Below are positions 7,459-14,585 of a stretch of DNA of 36,135 bases, piece after piece. Both the position numbers and the translations under genes were made by a program. Each line of letters begins with the position of its first letter. Positions within the stretch are counted from its first letter, which is position 1. Origin of the DNA: Oscillospiraceae bacterium (GTDB lineage Bacteria > Bacillota > Clostridia > Oscillospirales > Ruminococcaceae); contig JAITFZ010000008.1 of assembly GCA_031280965.1 (NCBI GenBank), forward strand, positions 1 through 36,135, read 5' to 3'. The notes below the pieces were generated by a model. That model made no database searches. It was not told where the DNA came from and saw only the letters and a program-made list of their open reading frames with translations.

Positions 7459-7487
7459 TTGACATGCTGAAACCTCTATGTTAATAT
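7459..7487 (+). promoter_or_regulatory. Predicted cysteine synthase promoter at the edge of the IS
   Basis: TTGACA (7459-7464) and TAATAT (7482-7487) have a 17-base spacer, about 45 bases before ATG 7532. The -35 box overlaps the 5' end of the IS transposase frame (ATG 7465 on the other strand), so the IS may have contributed it. Confidence 0.7.
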
Positions 7488-7531
7488 ATTTATATAAAGA
7501 CGTAATTTAAACAGAAGAAGAGGTTTTCACA

Positions 7532-8431
7532 ATGTATAACAATATTTTAGAGACAATCGGAAAAACGCCTTTAGTAAGAATCAACGCCCTCAACCCTACT
7601 CCGTCCGTTCCTTTGTACGCAAAATTAGAAGGCTTCAATCCTACGGGCAGCGTCAAGGACAGAATAGCCCTCAAAATGATTGAACAGGCGGAAGCAGACG
7701 GACTGCTCACAAAAGATAAAATAATTTTAGAACCGACCTCCGGCAATACGGGGATTGGACTTGCTATGATTGGGCGCGTTAAAGGCTATAAGGTTGAAAT
7801 CGTGATGAGCGCGGCTGTTTCTGTCGAACGGCGGAAAATGATTGCGGCTTTCGGGGCGAATGTTATTCTGACCGTGCCCGAACTCGGAACAGACGGCGCA
7901 ATAATGAAAGCGCGGGAGATGGTTGCCCAAAACCCCGATAAGTATTTCTGCCCTGACCAGTTTACCAATATTCACAATTGGGTAGCGCACCACAAGACAA
8001 CCGCCGAGGAAATATGGGAGGACACTAACGGGCGGATTACTCATTTCGTGTCTTCGCTCGGTACTTCGGGAACACTGATGGGAACAGGAAAATTTCTGAA
8101 AGAGAAGAATCCCGATATTAAAATCGTGGAAGCCCATCCCGAAGAAGGACATTATATACAAGGGCTCAAAAACATGAAGGAGGCTATTGTACCCGAAATC
8201 TACGACCGGTCTAAGATTGATGAGAGCATAATGATTGATACTCAGGACGCATATGCGAAAGCGAGGGAAATCGTTGCAAAAGAGGGAATTTTCGTGGGAA
8301 TGAGTAGCGGCGCGGCTATGATTGCGGCGGAAAAAACCCTTGAAAAGCTGACTTCGGGTTTAGTGGTGGTTGTTTTTCCGGACAGAGGAGAAAAATATCT
8401 CAGTACTAAACTTTTTGAGTTGCAGGAATAA
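7532..8431 (+). CDS. cysK: Cysteine synthase (O-acetylserine sulfhydrylase), CysK/CysM family
   Basis: The product is 299 residues and full length. It is a fold-type II PLP enzyme that makes L-cysteine from O-acetylserine and sulfide. The PLP lysine is in FNPTGSVKDR (Lys ~42), the substrate loop is PTSGNTG (~70), and the phosphate-binding Gly/Thr loop is LGTSGTLMGTGKFLK (~170). The C-terminus ends FPDRGEKYLSTKLF. The stretch VEAHPEEGHYIQGLKNM is closer to CysM (isozyme B) than to typical CysK, so the symbol is provisional and acceptance of other sulfur donors is possible. A strong site (AGAAGAAGAGG) precedes ATG 7532. The gene is monocistronic, between its own promoter and a hairpin terminator. 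Confidence 0.9.
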   Translation: MYNNILETIGKTPLVRINALNPTPSVPLYAKLEGFNPTGSVKDRIALKMIEQAEADGLLTKDKIILEPTSGNTGIGLAMIGRVKGYKVEIVMSAAVSVERRKMIAAFGANVILTVPELGTDGAIMKAREMVAQNPDKYFCPDQFTNIHNWVAHHKTTAEEIWEDTNGRITHFVSSLGTSGTLMGTGKFLKEKNPDIKIVEAHPEEGHYIQGLKNMKEAIVPEIYDRSKIDESIMIDTQDAYAKAREIVAKEGIFVGMSSGAAMIAAEKTLEKLTSGLVVVVFPDRGEKYLSTKLFELQE

Positions 8432-8436
8432 AAGGA

Positions 8437-8461
8437 AACCGGCGGTTGTTAACCGCCGGTT
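8437..8461. terminator. Hairpin terminator after cysteine synthase
   Basis: This is a perfect 11-bp inverted repeat, AACCGGCGGTT (8437-8447) and AACCGCCGGTT (8451-8461), with a 3-base loop. The T-tract is weak on the plus strand. On the minus strand it is followed by TCCTTTTATT, so it can also end leftward transcription from the muramidase gene. Confidence 0.75.
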
Positions 8462-8504
8462 CTTGTGTAATGAAAAATGCCGTTTAAAATGGGAAGCTGT
8501 ATTA

Positions 8505-8581
8505 TTTTCATAAAATCCTTTCTTCACCAACAGGGAATGAAAACAACGTTTTACCCGTTTCAGTTATGTTTTGTTTCAACC
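8505..8581 (-). repeat. Structured leader element, copy 1 (orphan)
   Basis: This 77-base copy reads, on the minus strand, GGTTGAAACAAAA, ACTGAAACGGG, a TAAAA/TTTT hairpin, CCCTGTTGGTGAAG, then AAAGGATTTTATG. It lies immediately downstream of the muramidase gene. Its start codon (ATG 8511) opens only a 20-codon ORF that stops at 8449 inside the terminator hairpin. It therefore leads no real gene and looks like a leftover whose gene was deleted. Confidence 0.8.
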
Positions 8582-8584
8582 TTA

Positions 8585-10027
8585 CTACCTCAAATTATTA
8601 AGCCCGTGCCTTCTCAGCACCTCCGGAAAATTTATGTACGAAATATTCAAGTCAACATCGCCGTTTATACCGGGAATCCTCCCCTTGTCCGTGTACTGCC
8701 ATATATGGAAAGGTCTCTCGTAAGTAGGTCTTGAAGCCCACTGTGCTAACCAAACTGCGTATGTATCAAGAACCCGCGGGTCGATTTTAGTTTCTAAGAA
8801 GTATTTATACGAATAAAGCATGGGGAAATATCCGTTATTCATGAGAACCTCGAAAAACGCTTCCGTCATTGCGGTTATTAGTTCCATGCTCATACGTTCG
8901 TGAATTGGGTCTTCTATATCGAAAACTACAGGATATGTAAGCTCGTAACCTCTTATTACCTCTATAAGAAATTCGGCTTCCCGCCTTGCGTCCTCAACGC
9001 TTCGGGCGTAACTGTAGAAGTACACTCCTACATCAAGACCGTTAGCGAGCGCGCCCTCAATGTATTCACGGAACCGCGTATCTTCAATCATAGGACGGTC
9101 ACTATTGATGTGACCGCGGGCGGCGCGGAGCATAACAAAATCGACTCTGCCGCTGTCTGCGACCCTTGCCCAGTCTATATCGCCCTGCCAAAACGAAACG
9201 TCAATTCCGCGAAGTTCCACACGCGGCTCGTTTTCGAGAATCATGGCGGTCATCTTCTCGAACGGGTGAGGGAGCCTTACCTCGGGCGGTTCGGCAATAT
9301 CCTCGTCATTATCAATAAAAAGACCTCTCAAGGCGGTTCTGAAAGAACCCGTACCGACAATCCGCGAATCGCCGCCAAGTTTAAAGGTTCCGTGATTAAC
9401 AACATCGCCGTTTCTTGCGACCCAAAATACACCGAAGCTGAGTACAGAGCCGCTCGGCGTAATTGTAACCGCACCATGAATAATTATACTGCCGCTTACG
9501 GTATTTTCAATAGCGCCGGTTGCGGTTATAACGCTTCTTCCTGTCGTTGTTATTTCACCTGCATTACTAAAAGTTCCCAGAGAAAATATGCTTATATTGC
9601 CGGAACTTGTGAGTTCGCCGCCGGCACGAATATCCACACGACCATCAATTACGTTGACGGTTGTATCCGGGTATTGCAAAACGCTCCCTAAAACCCAAAG
9701 AGCGCCCCCTCTCCTTACATCTACGTTGGCTCTTCTTATTTCAAGCGAACCTCTTACAATCAAGTTACCTCTGATTGTAAGCTTCATGCCGCTTGTAAGC
9801 ATTAGCTTACCGCCGTCGTTTACGGTCAAAATCACGCCGTCGGGAATAATCAAGTCAGAAGAAAGGCTTACCTGCTCGTTTATGATATAGGCAGTGCCGC
9901 TCTGAAGCGGGGTTCTGCCGTTCCATTCCGCTTCCGCAGAAGACGCGGAAGATATTAACGGCAAATATGTAAGAATCAGTGCCGTCAAACAAATAAGCAC
10001 GATTGTTTTCTTTAAAATTCTTTTCAT
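8585..10027 (-). CDS. Secreted GH25 muramidase with a beta-repeat N-terminal region
   Basis: The product is 480 residues. The signal peptide is MKRILKKTIVLICLTALILT, ending near SSASSAEA. Residues ~40-240 are short Gly/Val/Ile repeats (LTIRGNLIVRGSLEIRRANV, then VDIRAGGELTSSGNISIFS) that suggest a beta-solenoid. The C-terminal GH25 (1,4-beta-N-acetylmuramidase) domain starts at RGIDVSFWQGDIDW and contains VYFYSYA, the acidic YPVVFDIEDP, AVWLAQWA and the closing FHIWQYTDKG...GDVDLN. I chose ATG 10027, which overlaps the stop of a three-codon ORF started inside leader copy 2; GTG 10054 lies within the leader. It is probably transcribed with the upstream TSCPD gene and acts on peptidoglycan outside the cell. 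Confidence 0.9.
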   Translation of the reverse strand: MKRILKKTIVLICLTALILTYLPLISSASSAEAEWNGRTPLQSGTAYIINEQVSLSSDLIIPDGVILTVNDGGKLMLTSGMKLTIRGNLIVRGSLEIRRANVDVRRGGALWVLGSVLQYPDTTVNVIDGRVDIRAGGELTSSGNISIFSLGTFSNAGEITTTGRSVITATGAIENTVSGSIIIHGAVTITPSGSVLSFGVFWVARNGDVVNHGTFKLGGDSRIVGTGSFRTALRGLFIDNDEDIAEPPEVRLPHPFEKMTAMILENEPRVELRGIDVSFWQGDIDWARVADSGRVDFVMLRAARGHINSDRPMIEDTRFREYIEGALANGLDVGVYFYSYARSVEDARREAEFLIEVIRGYELTYPVVFDIEDPIHERMSMELITAMTEAFFEVLMNNGYFPMLYSYKYFLETKIDPRVLDTYAVWLAQWASRPTYERPFHIWQYTDKGRIPGINGDVDLNISYINFPEVLRRHGLNNLR

Positions 10028-10028
10028 A

Positions 10029-10124
10029 TTTTCATAAAGTCCTTTCTTCACCAACAGAGAATAGCTTCGTTTTTAAACGAAGCTAAAACAACATTTTCCC
10101 CGTTTCAGTTATATTTGTTTCAAA
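10029..10124 (-). repeat. Structured leader element, copy 2, before the muramidase gene
   Basis: This 96-base copy contains the shared blocks GAAACAAAT, AACTGAAACGGGG, AAAATGTTGTTTT and TTCTCTGTTGGTGAAG, then AAAGGACTTTATGAAAATA. It also carries a perfect hairpin insertion, AGCTTCGTTT/AAACGAAGCT (10062-10085). ACGGGGA can pair with TTCTCTGT around the AAAA/TTTT hairpin. ATG 10035 gives Met-Lys-Ile-stop, and the stop overlaps the muramidase ATG (ATGA, 10027-10024). Confidence 0.82.
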
Positions 10125-10143
10125 GGGCGATTGTTCATCGCCC
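10125..10143 (-). terminator. Small hairpin after the TSCPD gene
   Basis: The arms GGGCGAT (plus strand 10125-10131) and ATCGCCC (10137-10143) have a 5-base loop, directly between the TSCPD stop and leader copy 2. On the minus strand it is followed only by TTTG, so it is at best a partial terminator or an RNA-processing or stability element. Confidence 0.4.
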
Positions 10144-10150
10144 CTGCATT

Positions 10151-10402
10151 TTATTCGCTAATTGCTTCTTTTAAAGCTTTTGCTAATTCTGCCGGGCATG
10201 ATGTCCCCCTGCCCTGACAACTGATGTTTTCAAGACGTTTAATAGCCTCCTCGGCGTTTGCGCCCTCAAGTAAGTTAGAGATACCCTGCGCGTTTCCGCT
10301 GCAGCCGCCGTGAAACTTCACATCGGAAATTAAACCGTCTTCAAGCGAGAAGGTGATTTTCTGAGCACAGATATTTTTGGGTTTGAATTCGTATGTTTTC
10401 AT
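10151..10402 (-). CDS. TSCPD-domain protein (TIGR03905-type)
   Basis: The product is 83 residues with the signature cysteines: CAQKITF near the N-terminus, FHGGCSGNAQGISNLLEG in the middle and CQGRGTSCPAEL near the C-terminus. The TSCPD domain also occurs at the end of some ribonucleotide reductases, where it binds metal. The free-standing version is a small uncharacterised protein common in Clostridia. The start ATG 10402 is the start codon built into leader copy 3, with AAAGGA just before it. It lies between the PHP phosphoesterase and muramidase genes on one strand. Confidence 0.85.
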   Translation of the reverse strand: MKTYEFKPKNICAQKITFSLEDGLISDVKFHGGCSGNAQGISNLLEGANAEEAIKRLENISCQGRGTSCPAELAKALKEAISE

Positions 10403-10493
10403 AAAGTCCTTTCTTCACCAACAGAGGATAGCTTCGTTTTAAAACGAAGCGAAAATGACATTTTCCCCGTTTCAGTTGTATTTTGTTTCAACC
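10396..10493 (-). repeat. Structured leader element, copy 3, before the TSCPD gene
   Basis: This 98-base copy reads GGTTGAAACAAAA, ACAACTGAAACGGGG, AAAATGTCATTTT, a perfect 20-base palindrome GCTTCGTTTTAAAACGAAGC (10431-10450), TCCTCTGTTGGTGAAG and AAAGGACTTTATG. GGTTG can pair with CAACT, ACGGGGA with TCCTCTGT (one bulge), and GAAAA with TTTTC. Here the built-in ATG (10402-10400) is the gene's own start codon. Confidence 0.85.
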
Positions 10494-10535
10494 TTGCATC
10501 TTCCTTAATTTCCTTCAAACGGGCAGACCCCGCTC

Positions 10536-11402
10536 CTACACATTTATTTCTTTTTTGCTGTTACTGTGAAAACTCAGCATCCTTTGAAGCGAAGCGGCAG
10601 GCGTCAGGTTGGAGCCGAGCGGTTTCGCTTTATGGTTATAGAAGCCGTGAAAGTCCGAGCCGCCTGTAGTTATAAGGTTGTATCTTTCGGCGATTTCGAG
10701 CAGAAGCTTTTCGTCGTTGTCCCTGATGCTCTGGTGCCAGACTTCAATTCCGTCAAGCTCGCCTTTTTCAGCCAGTTCCTCAACCAAATCAAAGTTGTCG
10801 TAAACACGGGGATGCGCCAAAACAGCGATTCCGCCGGCTGAACGTATAAGCTGAATCACGAACTTGACTTCGGGGTATTCTTCTATTTCGCGCCTTACTT
10901 CCTCGGCGCAAAGCCCGTCGTCCATATTGAACAGCTTCTTGTAAAGCCCGCCGTACAGTCTCGTGGTATGCCCGTAATCCATAAGGGCATGCATGATATG
11001 GCACTTATAAATTGCGTTGCTCCCTGACGAATACCTCGCGATATGGTCGGGCGAGATGTTGTACTTGTCAATTACTTTCCTCGCCATAATCTTACCGCGC
11101 CGCTTCCTGAAGTCGGTGGTACGCATACAAAGCCCTTCAAGGCGGTCGGGCTTTTTAGGCATATAACAGATTATATGCGCCTTTGATTTACGCGCACCGT
11201 CAAAAGCGGAAAATTCAACCGCCGGAACAACGGTAATGCCGTAACGATTCCCCAATATGCTCGAACGCGATAACGACGATAAAGTATCGTGGTCGGTAAT
11301 CGAGATACAATCTAAGGAATTGCGTTTTGCCTGGGCTATGGTTTCCTCGATTCCGAGAGAACCGTCTGATAAAGTGGTGTGGCAGTGCAGGTCAGCTTTC
11401 AT
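10536..11402 (-). CDS. PHP-domain metal-dependent phosphoesterase
   Basis: The product is 288 residues. PHP-superfamily metal ligands are visible: DLHCHTTLSDGS (~5-16), SITDHDTLSSL (~37), PAVEFSAF (~64), AVLAHPRVYD (~187) and GGSDFHG (~243). The family includes nucleoside 3',5'-bisphosphate phosphatases (YciV/RNase AM) and other phosphoesterases, and the substrate cannot be told here. I chose ATG 11402 because GAAGGAG lies just before it; the TTG at 11417 would overlap that site. It lies 67 bases downstream of the DUF624 gene, probably on the same leftward transcript. Confidence 0.87.
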   Translation of the reverse strand: MKADLHCHTTLSDGSLGIEETIAQAKRNSLDCISITDHDTLSSLSRSSILGNRYGITVVPAVEFSAFDGARKSKAHIICYMPKKPDRLEGLCMRTTDFRKRRGKIMARKVIDKYNISPDHIARYSSGSNAIYKCHIMHALMDYGHTTRLYGGLYKKLFNMDDGLCAEEVRREIEEYPEVKFVIQLIRSAGGIAVLAHPRVYDNFDLVEELAEKGELDGIEVWHQSIRDNDEKLLLEIAERYNLITTGGSDFHGFYNHKAKPLGSNLTPAASLQRMLSFHSNSKKEINV

Positions 11403-11469
11403 GCCGTACTCCTTCAATTCGTTAATAATATAACATACATTATAACATAAATTTATCGAAAAGTCAAAT

Positions 11470-12303
11470 CTATCTTATAACTTTGCCTTTGGTTTTAGGC
11501 TTGGATTTAATTTCAGCCTCGCGTCCGCCCCAGTCCTCGAAAAGAACTTCTTCCTCGCTCTCTTCCTGCGACCAGTCGGGAATTTCCGGGTTTTTTTCGC
11601 CCCGCGCTTCATAAAAAGGGGTAATGATGTATTTGGTAATTACGGGATAGGCGTTAAAAACCATCAGGAAATTAAGCCATGCAAAAGGTATGAGCGGCAG
11701 TAAAAATACCGCAAACAAAAAGAACATATATATCCCCGCCGTAAACAAAGCTATGAACAAGAGCGTGACAAGGTTGCCTTTGATTCCGAGAATGACAAGA
11801 AGCATTGAATTCTTAATGATTTGATTAAGGCTCAGCGTCAGTGTCGCGATTTGCAAATATATATAAAAGTGCATCATTAATATAAAGCAACCCGCCGCAA
11901 TTGTCATCGACATAAGAGCTAAGTTAAATAAAGTAGGCTCAACCGCGGTCAGATGGTTGTAATAGAGATATGCTATAAAAAATGCGAGAATGAAGATTAC
12001 ATCAAAAATACCGATGATAACCCCCTGCTTAAAATTTTTCTTGAAAGCCTTCCAAAACTCATCAAAGATGAATATAGGCTGTTCAAGCGTGAATTTCCGC
12101 ATTACCTGTGTCAGCGCGACCGTAGCCGGCCCGAAAGTGATTATAGGTATGCAAAAGAGGAAGTAGAGCATGTTTATATAAAAAAACTTCCAGAATTTAC
12201 GCCCGAAAAGCTCCATGAACTTAAAGAAGCGCCTTTTTTCAGGCTCGTTTTTTGAAACGCCCTTACCTGCTTTACTGTAATCGAAAAAACCGAAGAAAGC
12301 CAT
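11470..12303 (-). CDS. DUF624 (YesL-like) multi-pass membrane protein
   Basis: The product is 277 residues. After a charged N-terminus there are about six hydrophobic segments, for example INMLYFLFCIPIITFGPATV (the conserved first DUF624 helix), GIFDVIFILAFFIAYLYY, a helix near AAGCFILMMHFYIYL, and IYMFFLFAVFLLPLIPFAWL. The cytoplasmic tail is acidic then basic. DUF624 proteins often neighbour carbohydrate transport genes in Firmicutes but have no proven function. A GGGAG site precedes ATG 12303, and a near-consensus promoter drives this gene and probably the PHP gene behind it. Confidence 0.83.
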   Translation of the reverse strand: MAFFGFFDYSKAGKGVSKNEPEKRRFFKFMELFGRKFWKFFYINMLYFLFCIPIITFGPATVALTQVMRKFTLEQPIFIFDEFWKAFKKNFKQGVIIGIFDVIFILAFFIAYLYYNHLTAVEPTLFNLALMSMTIAAGCFILMMHFYIYLQIATLTLSLNQIIKNSMLLVILGIKGNLVTLLFIALFTAGIYMFFLFAVFLLPLIPFAWLNFLMVFNAYPVITKYIITPFYEARGEKNPEIPDWSQEESEEEVLFEDWGGREAEIKSKPKTKGKVIR

Positions 12304-12378
12304 AGTTTTTTATCTCCCGCATAGATTATTACAATCACGGACGCGCCCTGCGCGCCTCTGTATTTATGTACTTATATA

Positions 12379-12407
12379 ATTATACAGCATTTCGGATTTA
12401 TTTGCAA
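12379..12407 (-). promoter_or_regulatory. Predicted promoter of the DUF624-PHP-TSCPD-muramidase group
   Basis: On the minus strand, TTGCAA (12407-12402) and TATAAT (12384-12379) have a 17-base spacer. The leader of ~70 bases contains a GC-rich GGCGCGCAGGGCGCG stretch able to fold. It is back-to-back with the mnmA promoter. Confidence 0.72.
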
Positions 12408-12417
12408 GCAAATTATC

Positions 12418-12446
12418 TTGTTTTTGACGTGAAATTATGGTAGAAT
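12418..12446 (+). promoter_or_regulatory. Possible mnmA promoter
   Basis: TTGTTT (12418-12423) and TAGAAT (12441-12446) have a 17-base spacer and lie 20 bases before ATG 12467. TTGACG at 12424 is an alternative -35 but lacks a well-placed -10. Confidence 0.45.
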
Positions 12447-12466
12447 AAATTTTGAGGTGCAATTCA

Positions 12467-13522
12467 ATGAAAAATATAATGCTTGCTATGAGCGGTGGAG
12501 TAGACAGTTCAGTTGCTTATATTCTGCTTAAAGACAGTTTCGGTGAGTCTAAAATCATAGGCGCAACGATGAGCTTGTTCGATGGCGGCGGAGAAGCCGC
12601 CGAAGAAGCGCGGGCAGTTACCGGACGCTTTGGAATCCCGCATGAAGTTTTTGACTTAAAAGAGCGGTTCAGGCAAGAGGTAATTGATAAATTCGTGCAA
12701 TCGTATGCAAACGGCGAAACCCCGAATCCCTGTGTCGCCTGCAATAAGTACATTAAATTCGGCGCGTTTTTCGAGGCGGCGAGCGCTTTGAATTGCGGAT
12801 TAATGGCGACCGGACATTATGCGCGTGTTGAATATGACGCAGGCAGCGGACGTTTTCTGCTAAAAAAAGCGGTTTCTGCAAAAGACCAGTCTTACGTGCT
12901 TTATAACTTAACGCAGGAGCAGTTGGGGCGCACGGTTTTCCCGCTTGGTAATCTTGAAAAAAAGCAGGTTCGGGAAATTGCGCTCGGACACGGCTTAGCG
13001 AATTCGGAAAAGCCCGACAGTCAGGACATCTGTTTTATACCGGACGGAGATTATGCAAGGTATATCGCAAACTATACGGGGCGAGTTTTTGAAGGCGGCG
13101 TTATTGCTGACAGGAACGGCAAAATCCTCGGACGACACAGCGGTATAATTAATTACACGGTCGGTCAGCGGAAAGGGCTCGGATTATCAGCGCCGACGCC
13201 GCTTTACGTAATCGGAAAAGACGCACAAACCAACACTGTCATAGCCGGAGAAAATTCGGAGTTGTTTTCTGACAGGCTTATTGCGGGAGAGGTGAACTGG
13301 ATTGCGTTCGGGAAACTCGGCGGAACTCTGCGGCTTTATGCACGAACACGTTATTCACAGCCGGAACAGCCCTGCACGGTTTCGCCGATTGATGAAAATA
13401 AAGCGAGCGTTATATTCGACAGCCCGCAAAGGGCGATTACACCCGGACAGAGCGTAGTTTTCTACGACGGAGATGTTGTTGTCGGCGGCGGGACGATACA
13501 ATCGGAAATAAATAACTGTTAA
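12467..13522 (+). CDS. mnmA: tRNA-specific 2-thiouridylase MnmA
   Basis: The product is 351 residues, close to the usual ~360. It thiolates U34 of tRNA Lys, Glu and Gln using ATP and a persulfide. Visible motifs are the PP-loop LAMSGGVDSS (~5-14), the catalytic Cys in NPCVACNKYIKFG (~91), GHYARVEY, KDQSYVLYNLTQEQL, the second catalytic Cys in SQDICFIPDGDY (~187) and TVGQRKGLGLS. ATG 12467 is chosen because AGGTG lies 8 bases before it; the TTG at 12452 contains that site. It converges with the SGNH hydrolase gene, whose stop is 4 bases away, and no terminator separates them. Confidence 0.95.
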   Translation: MKNIMLAMSGGVDSSVAYILLKDSFGESKIIGATMSLFDGGGEAAEEARAVTGRFGIPHEVFDLKERFRQEVIDKFVQSYANGETPNPCVACNKYIKFGAFFEAASALNCGLMATGHYARVEYDAGSGRFLLKKAVSAKDQSYVLYNLTQEQLGRTVFPLGNLEKKQVREIALGHGLANSEKPDSQDICFIPDGDYARYIANYTGRVFEGGVIADRNGKILGRHSGIINYTVGQRKGLGLSAPTPLYVIGKDAQTNTVIAGENSELFSDRLIAGEVNWIAFGKLGGTLRLYARTRYSQPEQPCTVSPIDENKASVIFDSPQRAITPGQSVVFYDGDVVVGGGTIQSEINNC

Positions 13523-13526
13523 CTAA

Positions 13527-14411
13527 CTAAGAATTTTCAATAGTGAATTGAATATAGCTTAATATGGCTTTATATGCACCGCTCTTGAAGTGCAGTCCGT
13601 CCGATTCGGCGTATTCCTGCGCGAAATAGCCCGTGCTGTCCTTTAGAATCTCACCAACATCTATGAGGAAAAAATTGTTAGCTGAAGAGGCTTCTTTAAG
13701 CAAGTTATTGTAATTGTTTATATCTTCCATATTTTCCGGTCTTGACTGCTCGTGTGCGGCGGTTACGGGTGAAATGGTCAGTACTATAACCTCGGAGTCC
13801 GGAACCTTGTTTTTTAATGTATCAATGAACGTGAGCATTCGCGGAATCATATCAGCGCCTGTCGAGTATCCTATTTCATTCGAGCCGAGCATTATGAAAA
13901 TGCGCGCCGGCTTCATCCTTACCGCTTTGCTTAAAACAGTTTCATCGTCTATTTCAGTAGTTAAAACAGAAACCAAATTAAGCCCGACCTTTGCAAAGAC
14001 GTTGCCGGCGGGAATGTGTCCGTACAGATGAATCCCCGTCATAATCGAATCGCCTATAAAAAGGTTGTTCGCGAAGAATTCCTTATCGTAATCTCCGGGA
14101 ATAAAGACAAAAGCGTCATTGCTTCCTGTTTCCGGCGGCGTTGTGGTGGCGCGGGTCATACTCGGAGGAGGAGTGGTTGTTATTATCGGCTCGGGGTCTT
14201 CGGAAGGAATGTTGTCCGCTTCCGTATTCGCGTTGTTTTCGGGCGGCGGTGTCCGGGAAGGGGGTGCTTCTTCCTCCGATGTTATGTAGCGATAAATAAA
14301 AAACAACATAAGAAACAAAACCCCCGCGATGAGAACATTGAGTAAGACTATAGCGGGAGTAAGCGAAACTTCTTTCTTTCCGTAGGGAATATAAGAGCGC
14401 GGACGCGGCAC
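13527..14411 (-). CDS. Membrane-anchored SGNH/GDSL hydrolase
   Basis: The product is 294 residues from GTG 14411, which has AGGTGA 5 bases upstream; GTG 14420 is an alternative without a site. A cytoplasmic stub is followed by one membrane helix (LTPAIVLLNVLIAGVLFLML) and a Thr/Pro-rich linker (PPSRTPPPENN, ITTTPPPSMT). The extracellular domain carries the SGNH blocks: NLFIGDSIMTG (block I Ser), a Gly in block II, IMLGSNEIG (block III Asn) and SDGLHFKSGAY (block V Asp and His). Such enzymes deacylate or esterify cell-wall or carbohydrate substrates; the substrate is not readable. Confidence 0.87.
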   Translation of the reverse strand: MPRPRSYIPYGKKEVSLTPAIVLLNVLIAGVLFLMLFFIYRYITSEEEAPPSRTPPPENNANTEADNIPSEDPEPIITTTPPPSMTRATTTPPETGSNDAFVFIPGDYDKEFFANNLFIGDSIMTGIHLYGHIPAGNVFAKVGLNLVSVLTTEIDDETVLSKAVRMKPARIFIMLGSNEIGYSTGADMIPRMLTFIDTLKNKVPDSEVIVLTISPVTAAHEQSRPENMEDINNYNNLLKEASSANNFFLIDVGEILKDSTGYFAQEYAESDGLHFKSGAYKAILSYIQFTIENS

Positions 14412-14499
14412 TATGCTCACCTGCCTGTGTTGAATTCTTTATATATGTCTAAGTATACAACAAAATTTTAATTAACGCAAGGAAAATTTGAAAAAAGCC

Positions 14500-14528
14500 T
14501 TTACAAGCTCAAATATTTATGATAGAAT
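14500..14528 (+). promoter_or_regulatory. queT promoter
   Basis: TTTACA (14500-14505) and TAGAAT (14523-14528) have a 17-base spacer. Transcription would begin just at the 5' edge of the preQ1 pseudoknot. Confidence 0.75.
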
Positions 14529-14535
14529 GAGAAAA

Positions 14536-14577
14536 TCAGTGTACCTTGCCAACCACTGAACACAAAAAAACAAGGAG
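14536..14577 (+). promoter_or_regulatory. preQ1-I riboswitch (translational) before queT
   Basis: The compact H-type pseudoknot has P1 TCAGTG (14536-14541) with CACTGA (14554-14559), a loop containing CCTTG (14544-14548) followed by CCAAC, an A-rich tail (AACACAAAAAAA) and CAAGG (14571-14575) pairing back to CCTTG. CAAGGAG is also the ribosome binding site of queT, so ligand-stabilised pairing would hide it. The size, the A-rich tail and the gene behind it all match the preQ1-I class. Confidence 0.87.
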
Positions 14578-14585
14578 AATATATT

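Larger units (their letters stand above)
6788..7465 (-). mobile_element. Degenerate IS1-family insertion sequence
   Basis: Two overlapping minus-strand frames match the InsA/InsB organisation of IS1, including the DDE-type core MDEQWG...AIDHD...YSDNNWAYHDVI...KIERKHLIFRTRLKRLARK. A run of seven A followed by C (7273-7266) is the frameshift site. There is no room for the N-terminal zinc finger before the cysK promoter, so the element is 5'-truncated or a short variant. I looked for terminal inverted repeats: AGGTTTCAGC on the minus strand near 7478 and AGGTCACGC near 6784 are only loosely similar, and no target duplication is evident. Confidence 0.75.

Noticed and set aside
6780-7480. Clear terminal inverted repeats and target duplication for the IS1-like element
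   Set aside because: Candidate ends share only a few bases (AGGT...C.GC) and flanking sequences do not match, so no exact boundaries are claimed.
8900-9691. 263-residue plus-strand ORF opposite the muramidase gene
   Set aside because: It is a shadow frame; the minus strand has clear GH25 motifs, a signal peptide and a ribosome binding site.
12418-12446. Riboswitch or T-box in the mnmA/DUF624 intergenic region
   Set aside because: Only divergent promoters and a short GC-rich leader are visible; no T-box or aptamer motifs.
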